64,000 bases of DNA from NCBI GenBank assembly GCA_015256945.1, contig JABZLB010000012.1:4490-68489 (forward strand). Reading direction: 5' to 3'. A model generated the notes under the pieces. It did not search any database and was not told the DNA's origin. It worked only from the letters and a program-made list of their open reading frames with translations. Positions 17,602 to 27,200 of this stretch are shown piece after piece. Position numbers and translations under genes: made by a program. Each line of letters begins with the position of its first letter. Position 1 is the first letter of the stretch. The stretch is from Prevotellaceae bacterium (GTDB lineage: Bacteria > Bacteroidota > Bacteroidia > Bacteroidales > Bacteroidaceae).

Positions 17602-20600
17602 TTATAAACCTAATCTCAGCGTAAGGGTGAACTGTTTGGGTGAAGGAACTGCTACACCACCTGTGTTAAAGAACTCAGGATCCTGGCCATTGAGCTTCTT
17701 GTCAGCATATAACAGGAAGAGGTTTGTGGCCTGCAGCTTGAGGCTTACATCGTTAAGACCCCACGATTGTATAAGCGTTCTGGGGAACTGATAGCCTAAC
17801 GTAATTTCTTTCATGCGGATAAAGTCGCCCTTTGCAACGCGTGCCGTAGAGTGGTTATATGCGTTGTAGGCATACTCCAGGTTGGTATCGTTCTTGTTCT
17901 GCCGCTTCGAGGAGATGACAGGAATATCTGTTTTCTTCTCGTCACCGGCGTGCATCCAGCGGTTGCGGAACTCTTTCGTCATTGAAGTAAGGTCATCATA
18001 CTCGTTGCTAAAGACGTCATCCAGGCGGATTACGTTGCCGAACGAATAGGTTACAAACACGTTCAACGACCAATTCTTGTATTTAAAGATGTTGCCAAAG
18101 GAGCCAGTCGTCGTAGGATCTGCCGGTCCTTCATACTTTAAAAACTTTAATTTCTCAGGGTCACGGGTCTGGAAGTAGATACCTGTTGTGGTAACGTTTC
18201 CGTCCTGGTCGAGGAATGTAGGCAGACCTTCGTTGTTCAGCCCTCTGAATGGTATTGAGAAGATGGAACGTACAGGATAGCCTTTCAGTGGATAACCGCT
18301 ACCGTCGAGCAGCGAAATCATCTTGGCCGGACTGTAAAGGTCGGTAATTTCGTTGTGCGTATGCGAGTAAATGAAGTTCGTTGTCCAGCTGAAGTCCTTG
18401 CGAACAATATTTTTTGTTGTCAGGGCCAGCTCGTAACCGTTCGACTTCATCGATGCAACGTTGGCAAGTTCATATCCTCCGTAAAGTACGGTGTTGGCAT
18501 ATCCTACGAGGTCGTAGTTGTTACGCCAGTAGAAATCGGCCGACAGATCAATGCGGTTTTTGACGAATCCGAGGTCGGCACCCACGTTAAACTCGTGCTT
18601 CTTCTCATAGGTAAGTGCCGCGTTACCAAGCTCCATGTCGATACCCGCCTCCTGAAGAGAAGACAGAGGACGCCATGGGTTTTTGCTCGTGAAGATAGGA
18701 AGTGCGTTGGTTATGGCCGGACGGTCACCCGTTAATGAGTAGCTCAGACGCAGGGTTGCGTTTGTCCATACATCCTTAAACGTCTTGTCCCACCAGCTTT
18801 CCTCATGTGCATTCCATACGCCTGAAACGTTCCACGTAGGCATCCAGCGTGCCGAGTTGGCATGTCCCAGATAGTTTGAGCCTTCGTAACGCAGAGTACC
18901 GGTGAGCGAGTAGCGGCCTTTGTACGAATAAGTAGCCGTACCAAAGAAGGCTTCCTGGCGCGTATGGGTGTTGTTCATCGTGAAATATTGCGTGCCTTGC
19001 TCGGCTCCTTTCTTGAACACCTTGTAGGCATACAATGGCACTTCGCCCTTGCTGTATTGCAAACCCCATCCGCGGAACCATGTGGTTTTGCGGTCATACG
19101 AGTTGGTTTCCATACCGGCGAGGAAGTTTACAATGTGGTCTCTGTTGAACACATCGTTGTAGGCGATGGTGAATCGTGAGTCCCAGCCGAACATACGGTT
19201 GTCTGTACGCTCATAGATACCACCATAGGGCAGAATCGATACAGGCAGCGCGTAAATGTTGTCAGGGTCGTTTTTGTAAAGGAACGGATTGACATCGCGG
19301 ATGGCTGTCGTGCCCATTGCGCGGTAAGCCTGCGCCTGGTTCGAGTCGTCCTTGATGTTATGTTCCTGCGATGACGAGTTTGTTTTTGTTGCCAACAACA
19401 GCGAAAGTTTCAGCTTGTTGTTGTTCAGCGGGCGGTAGTCAATGCGTCCCTGTACACGAAGGTCGTTTACATTGAGGTCGATATAGTTGTTGTCGAGCTC
19501 CTGGAAAATGTTAAACGGAGCATAGTTACGTGTGTAATATTCGTCAGCATCGAGCGTACGTGAAGTATTTAACGCGTACGAGTAGGGGTTAATATCGAAG
19601 TCACGCTTAACGGTTCCCATTACAGGGTCAACCTCGCTGCTCATGGTTCCGGGCGCTTTCTGCTTGCGGTACGATGCGTTTGCAATGAGGTTTACGCTGA
19701 AGTGGCGGTTAATGTTGTAAGTAGTATTTACGTTTGCCGTATAGCGCTGCACCTTGCTGGCCTTGGTCCAGCCCGGATCGAACATGGCACTTAACGATGC
19801 ATAGTAGTCTGATTTGTCAGTACCGCCGCTCATGCTCACCGAATGGTTGTGCATAATAGCATTTGAGAACAACTTGTCAAACCAGTTGGTGTTGCGGTAT
19901 TCTGCTGCACGCAGGTAGGCAGTGCGGGCTTCCAGTGTGTTGGGCAGACCGAACTGGCCGCTTGATACATTGTAAGAGCTGATCAAATTATACATCTTTC
20001 CGTACACACCGCTGTTCATGGCGTTTGCCGTTTCAGCATAGTTCAGCCAGCCTTTCTGCTGCAGTTCCTGATAAACTCCCATCTGGTCCTGCGAGTTCAT
20101 GATGTTGAAGTTGCTGTAACTGGGCTTCAGACGCATGGTATATTCGCCCGTATAGGTAAGGTGCGACTGCCCTGCCTTACCCTTTTTAGTGGTTACAACA
20201 ATCACACCGGCCATGGCACGTGCACCGTAAATAGATGTTGCCGAACCGTCTTTCAGAATCTGAAAGCTCTCAATATCGTCGGCGTTCAAACCTGCTATGG
20301 CTGATGAGATAAGGGTATTGGCGTCTCCCGACGACAGCTTGTCGGCGTCAACGTCAACCACGTCTTCCTGAATCACACCGTCAACTACCCACAGAGGCTT
20401 GCTGCTACCGAAGATAGAGGTAGCACCGCGCACGCGAATCTTCGGTGCCGTACCGAATGTTCCCGACACGTTTTGCACGCTCACACCGGCCGAGCGGCCT
20501 TCCAATGAGCGGCTGATGTCGGCCATACCGTCAATCTTGGCGTCGGCAGCATTAATCTTTGTCGTAGCACCCGAGAAGGTTCGCTTGTCCTGCGACGACA

Positions 20601-20919
20601 TACCTGTGACGACAACCTCGCCAATTGTGTTGTTATCGTCGGCCAGAGAAACCTTCATTCCCTGCTTGGCACTGACGGTTTGGGTAACCATTCCAATGTA
20701 GCTGATGACCAGTTTCTTGCCTGCCGGTACATCGAGGGTGAAGTTACCGTCTGTGTTTGTCACCACGCCTGTCTTTGTTCCTTGTATCTGGACAGACGCT
20801 CCGATGATGGGAAGACCGTCTGCCTGCGAAACTACGGTACCCGTAATCTTATTTTGGGCCACTGCCATTCCTACGAACAGGAAGAGGCATCCCAAGATAA
20901 GGGATAATTTTCTTTTCAT
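17602..20919 (-). CDS. SusC/RagA-family TonB-linked outer-membrane transporter
   Basis: About 1105 residues from the ATG at 20919, which opens into MKRKLSLILGCLFLFVGMAVA; the frame extends upstream but that extension has no signal features. The order is a carboxypeptidase-regulatory-like domain (ITGTVVSQADGLPIIGASVQ), a region with IGEVVVTGMSSQDKR, the plug (VSGTFGTAPKIRVRGATSIF, PLWVVDGVIQED, FQILKDGSATSIYGARAMAG and VIVVTTKKGKAG) and a beta-barrel ending LKLQATNLFLLYADKKLNG and FTLTLRLGL. It is the first gene of the operon that continues with SusD, metallohydrolase, DUF4302 and BACON lipoproteins. The giant T9SS gene upstream (stop at 21041) is in the same direction with a gap of 121 bases. 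Confidence 0.93.
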   Translation of the reverse strand: MKRKLSLILGCLFLFVGMAVAQNKITGTVVSQADGLPIIGASVQIQGTKTGVVTNTDGNFTLDVPAGKKLVISYIGMVTQTVSAKQGMKVSLADDNNTIGEVVVTGMSSQDKRTFSGATTKINAADAKIDGMADISRSLEGRSAGVSVQNVSGTFGTAPKIRVRGATSIFGSSKPLWVVDGVIQEDVVDVDADKLSSGDANTLISSAIAGLNADDIESFQILKDGSATSIYGARAMAGVIVVTTKKGKAGQSHLTYTGEYTMRLKPSYSNFNIMNSQDQMGVYQELQQKGWLNYAETANAMNSGVYGKMYNLISSYNVSSGQFGLPNTLEARTAYLRAAEYRNTNWFDKLFSNAIMHNHSVSMSGGTDKSDYYASLSAMFDPGWTKASKVQRYTANVNTTYNINRHFSVNLIANASYRKQKAPGTMSSEVDPVMGTVKRDFDINPYSYALNTSRTLDADEYYTRNYAPFNIFQELDNNYIDLNVNDLRVQGRIDYRPLNNNKLKLSLLLATKTNSSSQEHNIKDDSNQAQAYRAMGTTAIRDVNPFLYKNDPDNIYALPVSILPYGGIYERTDNRMFGWDSRFTIAYNDVFNRDHIVNFLAGMETNSYDRKTTWFRGWGLQYSKGEVPLYAYKVFKKGAEQGTQYFTMNNTHTRQEAFFGTATYSYKGRYSLTGTLRYEGSNYLGHANSARWMPTWNVSGVWNAHEESWWDKTFKDVWTNATLRLSYSLTGDRPAITNALPIFTSKNPWRPLSSLQEAGIDMELGNAALTYEKKHEFNVGADLGFVKNRIDLSADFYWRNNYDLVGYANTVLYGGYELANVASMKSNGYELALTTKNIVRKDFSWTTNFIYSHTHNEITDLYSPAKMISLLDGSGYPLKGYPVRSIFSIPFRGLNNEGLPTFLDQDGNVTTTGIYFQTRDPEKLKFLKYEGPADPTTTGSFGNIFKYKNWSLNVFVTYSFGNVIRLDDVFSNEYDDLTSMTKEFRNRWMHAGDEKKTDIPVISSKRQNKNDTNLEYAYNAYNHSTARVAKGDFIRMKEITLGYQFPRTLIQSWGLNDVSLKLQATNLFLLYADKKLNGQDPEFFNTGGVAVPSPKQFTLTLRLGL

Positions 20920-21040
20920 AAATGATTCGTTCAGATTATTATATTGTATTATAGTTATCCTAACTAAGTAAGCCATCGTATGCAACGACGACAACGCCCC
21001 GACCGCACGCTATATGGCGGACGGGAAAAATTTGTAATGC

Positions 21041-23938
21041 TTATTTTCTGATAATTTTCCTGCCCTTTCTGATAATAATTCCTTTGTAACTGTTGTTAAC
21101 TTGCTGACCTGCCATGTTGTAAGTAGCGTCATGCAGTTCTTCAGCCTTGCTTTCCATGCTGCTGATGCCCGTACTTACAGAGGCTGTATTTGAGAATTTC
21201 GATTCACCTTTCCCCGTTACTACGGTTACATTGTAAGTATGTTCGCCGCCATGGGTGTCGGTGTACGAAGGTGATGTAACGGTTGTTACGTAGTTGCCGT
21301 CGCGGTATACTTTGTATCCTGTAACAGTTCCGTTTCCTTGTTCGTATGTAATATCGTCAATCATGAGCACCTGGTTAATGTTAAGAGGTGTTGTATGATG
21401 TATGGCAAAGTAGCGCGCTCCTGCCGGCAGGCTTACGGTCATCTTCTGCCATTCGGCCGTCTTCATGCTGATAACGGTATCTGTTACCGTGTGTGTGAAG
21501 CTGGTATACAGCGAGTCGGTAGTTGAATAGGCAACCTCAAAGCTTGGTGTTCCGTTTGTTTTGTTCAGGGTTTTATACCAGAACGATATGTGCTGTGCAT
21601 CGCCCGAGAGAGCCGGTGATATAAGCCAGTCGCTTACCTTGTTGCCCATTGCCATATCCTGATTCATGGTAAATGCTGCCAAAAACTGTTTGCCGCTGTG
21701 TGCTTTAAACACATCAAGTGTGCTGGCAGCGGCGGTTCCGGCTTCGTCGGCCTTCACCGAGTCGGCATTAAATGTAATGAAAGCAAAGGCCTCTTCCTCG
21801 AAGTTGAAATGGTATCCCGAAATATCGAGCGAGTATTCCTTGTCGGCATCGTAGTTGTACCAGGGGCCAATGTGGTATTCATATTCCAGATAGTGACCGT
21901 CGCCGGGCAGTGAAAATGCGGGATAGCTTTCCATATCGTCGGTAACTGTCGTCTTGTCGTCGGCCACTTTGTTCCATGCAAGCTGGTTCACAGTGCCGTT
22001 ATGGTGGGCCGACAGCGTAGTTACGGGCGTAACCTGAGTCTGTATTACGGGCACCGTTACGGTTGCGGTAGTATTGTCTTCCGGGCTTTGCTCGGGAGCG
22101 TAGTCGGCTACGGCATACAGCTTCAGGCTGTCTTCGTTCACCGTTGGTGTAAACGTCAGAACCGTTTTACGGCTTTCGTTTGCAGCCAGTGTTTCGTTAA
22201 CATCCCTTTCGGCCACCATCTTGTCGTTGGCATACAGGCGTACGGTATAGCCCGTTGCAGGCTTTGTGCCGTAGTTTGTAACCACAGCCGTTACTTCTGC
22301 AGGCTGTGCACCGAACATCCTGGCAGGCGTATGCAGGGCTGTTGCCAGATTGTTTTCCGTAGGATCGTCAATGTTCACATTGTATAATCCGGCCCATACG
22401 TCGGCAGCTGTTGAGCTGCCATGAAACTGTATGATGACGTTGTTCAGCCCTTTCAGGGAAGCCAGACTTACCGTATACTGTTTTTTTGTCGATTCGCCAT
22501 GCACGTCAAGGCGTTTCACTGTAAGGTCAGGCAGTATGGCATTTACCTCTATTTGTGTATTCTTTTCAGGGGCAACGGTATAGGTAAGCGTCGGTTTTAC
22601 GGCATGTGTAAGGTCTAATTTCCCCGAGTTGAAGTCGGCACCGTCCTTCCCTCCCAATTTAAACCATATTACCTTATTGGTGCTGTAACGTACCACTCCG
22701 CCCGTTTCCTTTCGCCACCAGTAGTGGTTTTTACTGTCGGTCCAGCCGTTATTTACCCAGTTTATCGCCTCCTCAAAGTTTATTCTGACGGGCAATTTAT
22801 AGGGGTCGCCTGTTAAAACCTCGTCCGATACCGTCGGGTCGCTCTCGCCTCCGTCGTTTACAGCCGTTACGGCATAGGTTATAAGGCGCTGCGGCCCGCC
22901 CATATTGTCGAGCACAACAGCCGTATCGTTCTTTTCGGTTGTAGCCACAAGCTGATACTTGTAGTTCTCAACCCTGTATATTTTATACCGGCAGTTGGCT
23001 GCGTCAAAATAGCCATAGCTGGCACCTTTCGCAGGTTTCTGCCACCTTATTATATCATGTGTACCGTCGTTGCCTATGCGAACGTTTGTCACTTTCCCCG
23101 GCTTGTCTTCGCCCGAAAAGGCTGTTGTGCTTACAGGCTCGCCCATTCCCCTGTCGCTGTATGCAATGAGGGTGTAGAGGTTATTGCCTTGTGCGGGTGT
23201 CCTGTCGGTCCAGGTTATTCGTGTTCCTGTTGCCGGGCTGGCAAGGGTATGAATCAATTCAAAGTTACGGTAAACCTCAAGCTTTGTCAAAGCCGTCAGT
23301 ATGCTGCCGTCAATATTGTGTGTTGGTGTAGTAAAGGTGAGCACCGTCTGTCGCAAACCGGCCCCTGTTTGTGCGGTCGTAAGGAACGAAACGGGTCGCG
23401 GTGCTGCCTGTGTGGTAACCTCTGTAACCTTTATCTGGCTTACGAGCACAGCGTTGCTGCCGGGTGCTGCCGTGTTATGGAAGCCGGCCCTGTATGCTCC
23501 TGTTTCCTTTGCCGTGAAATAATACTGGGGTGTAATGCCGCGAAAGTCGAGCAGAAGATTCCTGTCGAGCATGCTGAAAGCAGCAGGATTTGTGCCCTGT
23601 CCAAAGGCAATGGCCATGCTTTCGCTTTGTGAAGCACCTCCGGCACGGGCTGTAAACGTTACCTCATACACCTTTCCGGCTTCAACCTGAAAGGCCGGAG
23701 TCAGGAGCCAGTCGTCATTATTGTGCGACGATATACCGTAGCAGATGGCCGAATGGCTGTTCAAATCGTACCGCCATGTGTTGTCATCGCCGTTGCTGTT
23801 GATAATCGTGAGGGTATTAAAGGCTTCTTCTGTATTGACTTCGTTTGTATAAACCGTGTGCCCACTATATGGCAAGGCTGCCTCTGACGGCAGCATACCA
23901 AATGCAAAAACAATATAAAAAAGAAGCCTTTTTATCAT
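21041..23938 (-). CDS. Giant T9SS-secreted surface protein with jelly-roll and fibronectin type III modules
   Basis: About 965 residues from the ATG at 23938 (MIKRLLFYIVFAFGMLPSEA signal peptide). The modules are an N-terminal choice-of-anchor jelly-roll (WLLTPAFQVEAGKVYEVTFT), Fn3-like domains (VLTFTTPTHNIDGSILTALT; KPGKVTNVRIGNDGTHDIIRW), a CARDB-like domain (PAEVTAVVTNYGTKPATGYT) and a cleaved-adhesin-like module (SDWLISPALSGDAQHISFWY and MTVSLPAGARYFAIHHTTP). It ends with a T9SS-type tail (YNMAGQQVNNSYKGIIIRKG). The layout resembles haemagglutinin/adhesin regions of oral Bacteroidota, so an adhesive surface role is inferred; no catalytic motif is seen. It is transcribed from a promoter at about 24012-23982 and lies upstream of the SusC operon on the same strand. 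Confidence 0.75.
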   Translation of the reverse strand: MIKRLLFYIVFAFGMLPSEAALPYSGHTVYTNEVNTEEAFNTLTIINSNGDDNTWRYDLNSHSAICYGISSHNNDDWLLTPAFQVEAGKVYEVTFTARAGGASQSESMAIAFGQGTNPAAFSMLDRNLLLDFRGITPQYYFTAKETGAYRAGFHNTAAPGSNAVLVSQIKVTEVTTQAAPRPVSFLTTAQTGAGLRQTVLTFTTPTHNIDGSILTALTKLEVYRNFELIHTLASPATGTRITWTDRTPAQGNNLYTLIAYSDRGMGEPVSTTAFSGEDKPGKVTNVRIGNDGTHDIIRWQKPAKGASYGYFDAANCRYKIYRVENYKYQLVATTEKNDTAVVLDNMGGPQRLITYAVTAVNDGGESDPTVSDEVLTGDPYKLPVRINFEEAINWVNNGWTDSKNHYWWRKETGGVVRYSTNKVIWFKLGGKDGADFNSGKLDLTHAVKPTLTYTVAPEKNTQIEVNAILPDLTVKRLDVHGESTKKQYTVSLASLKGLNNVIIQFHGSSTAADVWAGLYNVNIDDPTENNLATALHTPARMFGAQPAEVTAVVTNYGTKPATGYTVRLYANDKMVAERDVNETLAANESRKTVLTFTPTVNEDSLKLYAVADYAPEQSPEDNTTATVTVPVIQTQVTPVTTLSAHHNGTVNQLAWNKVADDKTTVTDDMESYPAFSLPGDGHYLEYEYHIGPWYNYDADKEYSLDISGYHFNFEEEAFAFITFNADSVKADEAGTAAASTLDVFKAHSGKQFLAAFTMNQDMAMGNKVSDWLISPALSGDAQHISFWYKTLNKTNGTPSFEVAYSTTDSLYTSFTHTVTDTVISMKTAEWQKMTVSLPAGARYFAIHHTTPLNINQVLMIDDITYEQGNGTVTGYKVYRDGNYVTTVTSPSYTDTHGGEHTYNVTVVTGKGESKFSNTASVSTGISSMESKAEELHDATYNMAGQQVNNSYKGIIIRKGRKIIRK

Positions 23939-23981
23939 TGTGAAGCACATTTCTGGGGTTACAAACTCTATAATCTGGTTG

Positions 23982-24012
23982 CAAAGGTATGATAAAAAAA
24001 CTTAATACGCAA
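23982..24012 (-). promoter_or_regulatory. Bacteroidota-type promoter, minus strand
   Basis: Read on the minus strand: TTG (plus-strand CAA at 24010-24012), a 20-base spacer, then TACCTTTG (plus-strand CAAAGGTA at 23982-23989). It fits the TAnnTTTG consensus and lies 44 bases upstream of the start at 23938. Confidence 0.7.
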
Positions 24013-24070
24013 TTTCTTTAGCTTAAAATTTTCGATTTGTTACATTTTTAAGCATTAAATCATCAATTTG

Positions 24071-24102
24071 TTTGCTTGTATATGTATGTTTTGTTATTTT
24101 TG
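24071..24102 (+). promoter_or_regulatory. Bacteroidota-type promoter, plus strand
   Basis: TTTG (24071-24074), a 20-base spacer, then TATTTTTG (24095-24102). It would drive the plus-strand T9SS gene starting at 24216 with a leader of about 105 bases. It is back to back with the minus-strand promoter at 23982-24012. Confidence 0.65.
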
Positions 24103-24215
24103 CAAGAAACAAGTCAAAATGCGTTATTATTTTTGTCATGTACTTGTTTTTTTACCGGCTTACTGTTGGCAGAAAAGTGTTAATACATTATTATATTTAT
24201 TAAACTAACGTGCTT

Positions 24216-27200
24216 ATGAACAAATTTTATCTCGTCTTGCTGGGCTTTTTCCTGAGCCTTGGAAACATCAGCGCCGAAGTAATCAGTCATTATACCTGCA
24301 ACTTTGATACTGCTTTCGGTGCTCTTAACGGCGCAAGGGAGTATACCGACCCTGCTGCAGCTCCCGACGGATGGGCGCACATGCCCGACGGTAAGGATAT
24401 GAACGGTTACGGAAAACTTACTTATCCTACCTACTCGTTTGAAACAAAAACTACCTACGACGGCGCAGGGGCGCTCTATGTGAACGCTCAAAACCGGTAC
24501 AACAGGTATGAAGACGACTACGTCGACTTCTATGACCTGCTTGTTACACCGCGTATTACGGGTACGGCTTCGTTGTATGCGCGCCTGTCTTCTGCCTCAG
24601 GCTCGGTGTCGTTCTATAAAATTAAGGAGGCGGGCGGCAAGTTAATCAGGGGCGCCAAAATCCTTGTGGCCAGGTCGGCCAAAAGAAATGAGTGGACGCA
24701 GCTTGTCATACCGTCGCTCAACGGCGAGCGTATCGGCATACGAATAGACCAGGCTTACATCGACAATTTTACAGCCGACCAGGCCGAAATAACCTTTAAG
24801 CCCAACCTTATTATAAGTGGCAGGCCGGCCATGGCGGAGTATCACGATGTCGACGACAACGGCAACTATACGCTTGCATGGAAGGTTGTACTGAAAAACA
24901 ACGGCAAGATAAAGGTCAATGGTGGCGAATACAGCTTGAAGTTGCTGGCCGGAACCGACACCCTTGCATCGTTCCCCATCGTGCACGACATCGCCGTGGG
25001 GGCTTCTTCTGATACCATTCTGGTAACCCGTCAGGTTAATATCGCACAGCTTGGCACGCGCAGTACGTCGTTCAGTATTGTTGAAACGGCCAGCGGCAAT
25101 GTTTACAAGCCCCAGCCCGTAGTGCTTACTCCAGCCCGTGGCATATTGGAAATGAAAGACGGCCGCTATGCCATTGAGAACGGCAGCTGGATTAATTTCG
25201 GGTCGTCGGCATCGGCAGCCTCCTTTGTGCTCACCGTATCGAACGCCGGTGGACGCCCGCTTCATTTCACCTCTTTGGCGTTGCCTGCCGGCTATACGGC
25301 CAGTGTCATGCCGCCTTTCACGCTTGCTGCCCATGCCTCGACCGAAGTAACGCTTACGCGTACCGCTACACCCGTCGGGCCTCGCAGGGGCGAACTAAAG
25401 CTCTCGGGCGACACAACCTGCGTCCTTAACCTCACAGGCTCATCGTTTAGCGGGGATATTTGGACGGCCAATTTTGAAGATAACCGCATTCCTTCTTCTT
25501 TTATTGCCGGAGGATGGGACACCAATTATTACCCCCAGTACGCGTTAATAGTCGGCAATAAGTATGCGTTGAAGGCTCCTGATGCGCCTTCTATGCTGGT
25601 TACGCCGAAGCTAAGGGCCGGCGCCGGCGACAAATTACAGTTTAGTGTGGCCAGTGCCAGTTCGGCCACGGGTACGGAATTTGAAGGAAATTTAAAGGTT
25701 TACATATCGGCCAACCGTCACAAATGGACGCTCCTCGATACGTTCAGTGCCACGGCTGCCGACGAAACCCACCGCCTCAGCAAGGCTCGTGCCGGACGCT
25801 CGGGGGCGTATTACCAGAGTATTCCCTACACGGTTACCCTGCCTGCAGGCCGCTGGTATGTGGCCTTTGAGGGCGATCATGTATACCTCGACGATATAGC
25901 CGGCCTGCATGCTGAGCCTTTGGGGCACGACCTTTACCTGTCGTCGGCCGTACTTCCTGCCGCAGGTGCAGTAAACAGCAGGGCTGATTATGCCGTCACC
26001 GTGCAGAATCTGGGCGTAGATGAGGCCGAAGGGAGCTATCGTGCACAGCTTTTTGTTGATGGCGTTGCGGTTGATTCGGCCGCCGCAGTAAGTCTGCCTG
26101 CCGGAGGCTCGGCATCGTTCTCGTTCCATTATACGCCTCATGCCGCAGGTTCTTACAGGGCTTATGTTCAGCTCTCGGGCGCGGGCTTTACCCTCTCTAC
26201 CGATACCGTTGCTACCACCGTAGCCGCTGAAACGGGCGAGCGTGTGGTGCAGATTGGCAAGCCTTCAACCTCAATGTGGAGCGGAACCACCTATGCTCCC
26301 GTATACGGTACGCGCGCATTGAGCCAGACCGAGATAGCACTTGCGCCCGAAGCACTGCCTTTCGGTGCAGGAACACGTATTAAGGCGGTGGCCTTTCAGG
26401 GTACGGTAGCCAGAACTGCCGTACAGAAAGTACACGCCATGATAGGCTGCAGCGCGGCAAAGAAGTTCAGTTTTCCCTATGCGTTCAGCAACCATACCGG
26501 CTGGACAACCATTTACAACGGCCCCTATAACTTTGAAAAGACTACTGCTACGGCCGAAATTATGAAAATCAACATGGCCTCTCCCTTCGTGTACGACGGT
26601 ACCAGCCTGCACCTGTTCTTCGATAACGAACTGGTGGGTGAGGGCGCAGCGCTCAACTTTACCAAAGAAGCCACGGGCCAGTTATGCTCTGCCATCATGC
26701 GCGATAAGTATGCAACGGGTGCCTTTACCGATGCCGACAAGCCGTCATCAGCCGATGCTCCTGTGGTTTATCTGACGATAGAGCGCAACCCTGCTGTATT
26801 GTCGGGCGTTGTTACGTCAAGGCAAACCCATCGCGCTCTGGCCGGTATTCCGGTAAAGCTGACCTGCAACGACGTGGTTTATACGGCTACGACGGGAGCC
26901 GACGGCCGTTATTCGCTTACGGTATACAAGCTCGATAACGCCTATACGCTGTCGGTATCGGCAGGCGGCTACATGCCTTTTGAGGTCGAAAATGTAAGGC
27001 TTTCGGCCGACAGTACGCTGAACTTCTCGCTCAACGCTGCCCGCGGTTTCTATATCAGCCGTTGCACACTGCCTGCCACGGCAACAGTAAACACGCCATA
27101 TACCGCTACGGCCCATGTACGAAATGTAGAGCATTCGGCGCTCAGTGCGTCGGCATATACAGCCCGTCTTTATGTAAACGGCGAGGCAGTAGCCAGGGCT

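Noticed and set aside
20970..21030. Hairpin with CCCG and CGGG arms between the T9SS gene and SusC as a terminator
   Set aside because: The stem has a mismatch and neither strand has a T tract after it, so it is not convincing.
23118..23632. Possible second gene opposite the T9SS gene at 21041-23938
   Set aside because: The plus-strand translation is rich in Cys and Arg and matches no family; the minus-strand reading gives continuous Fn3-like modules.
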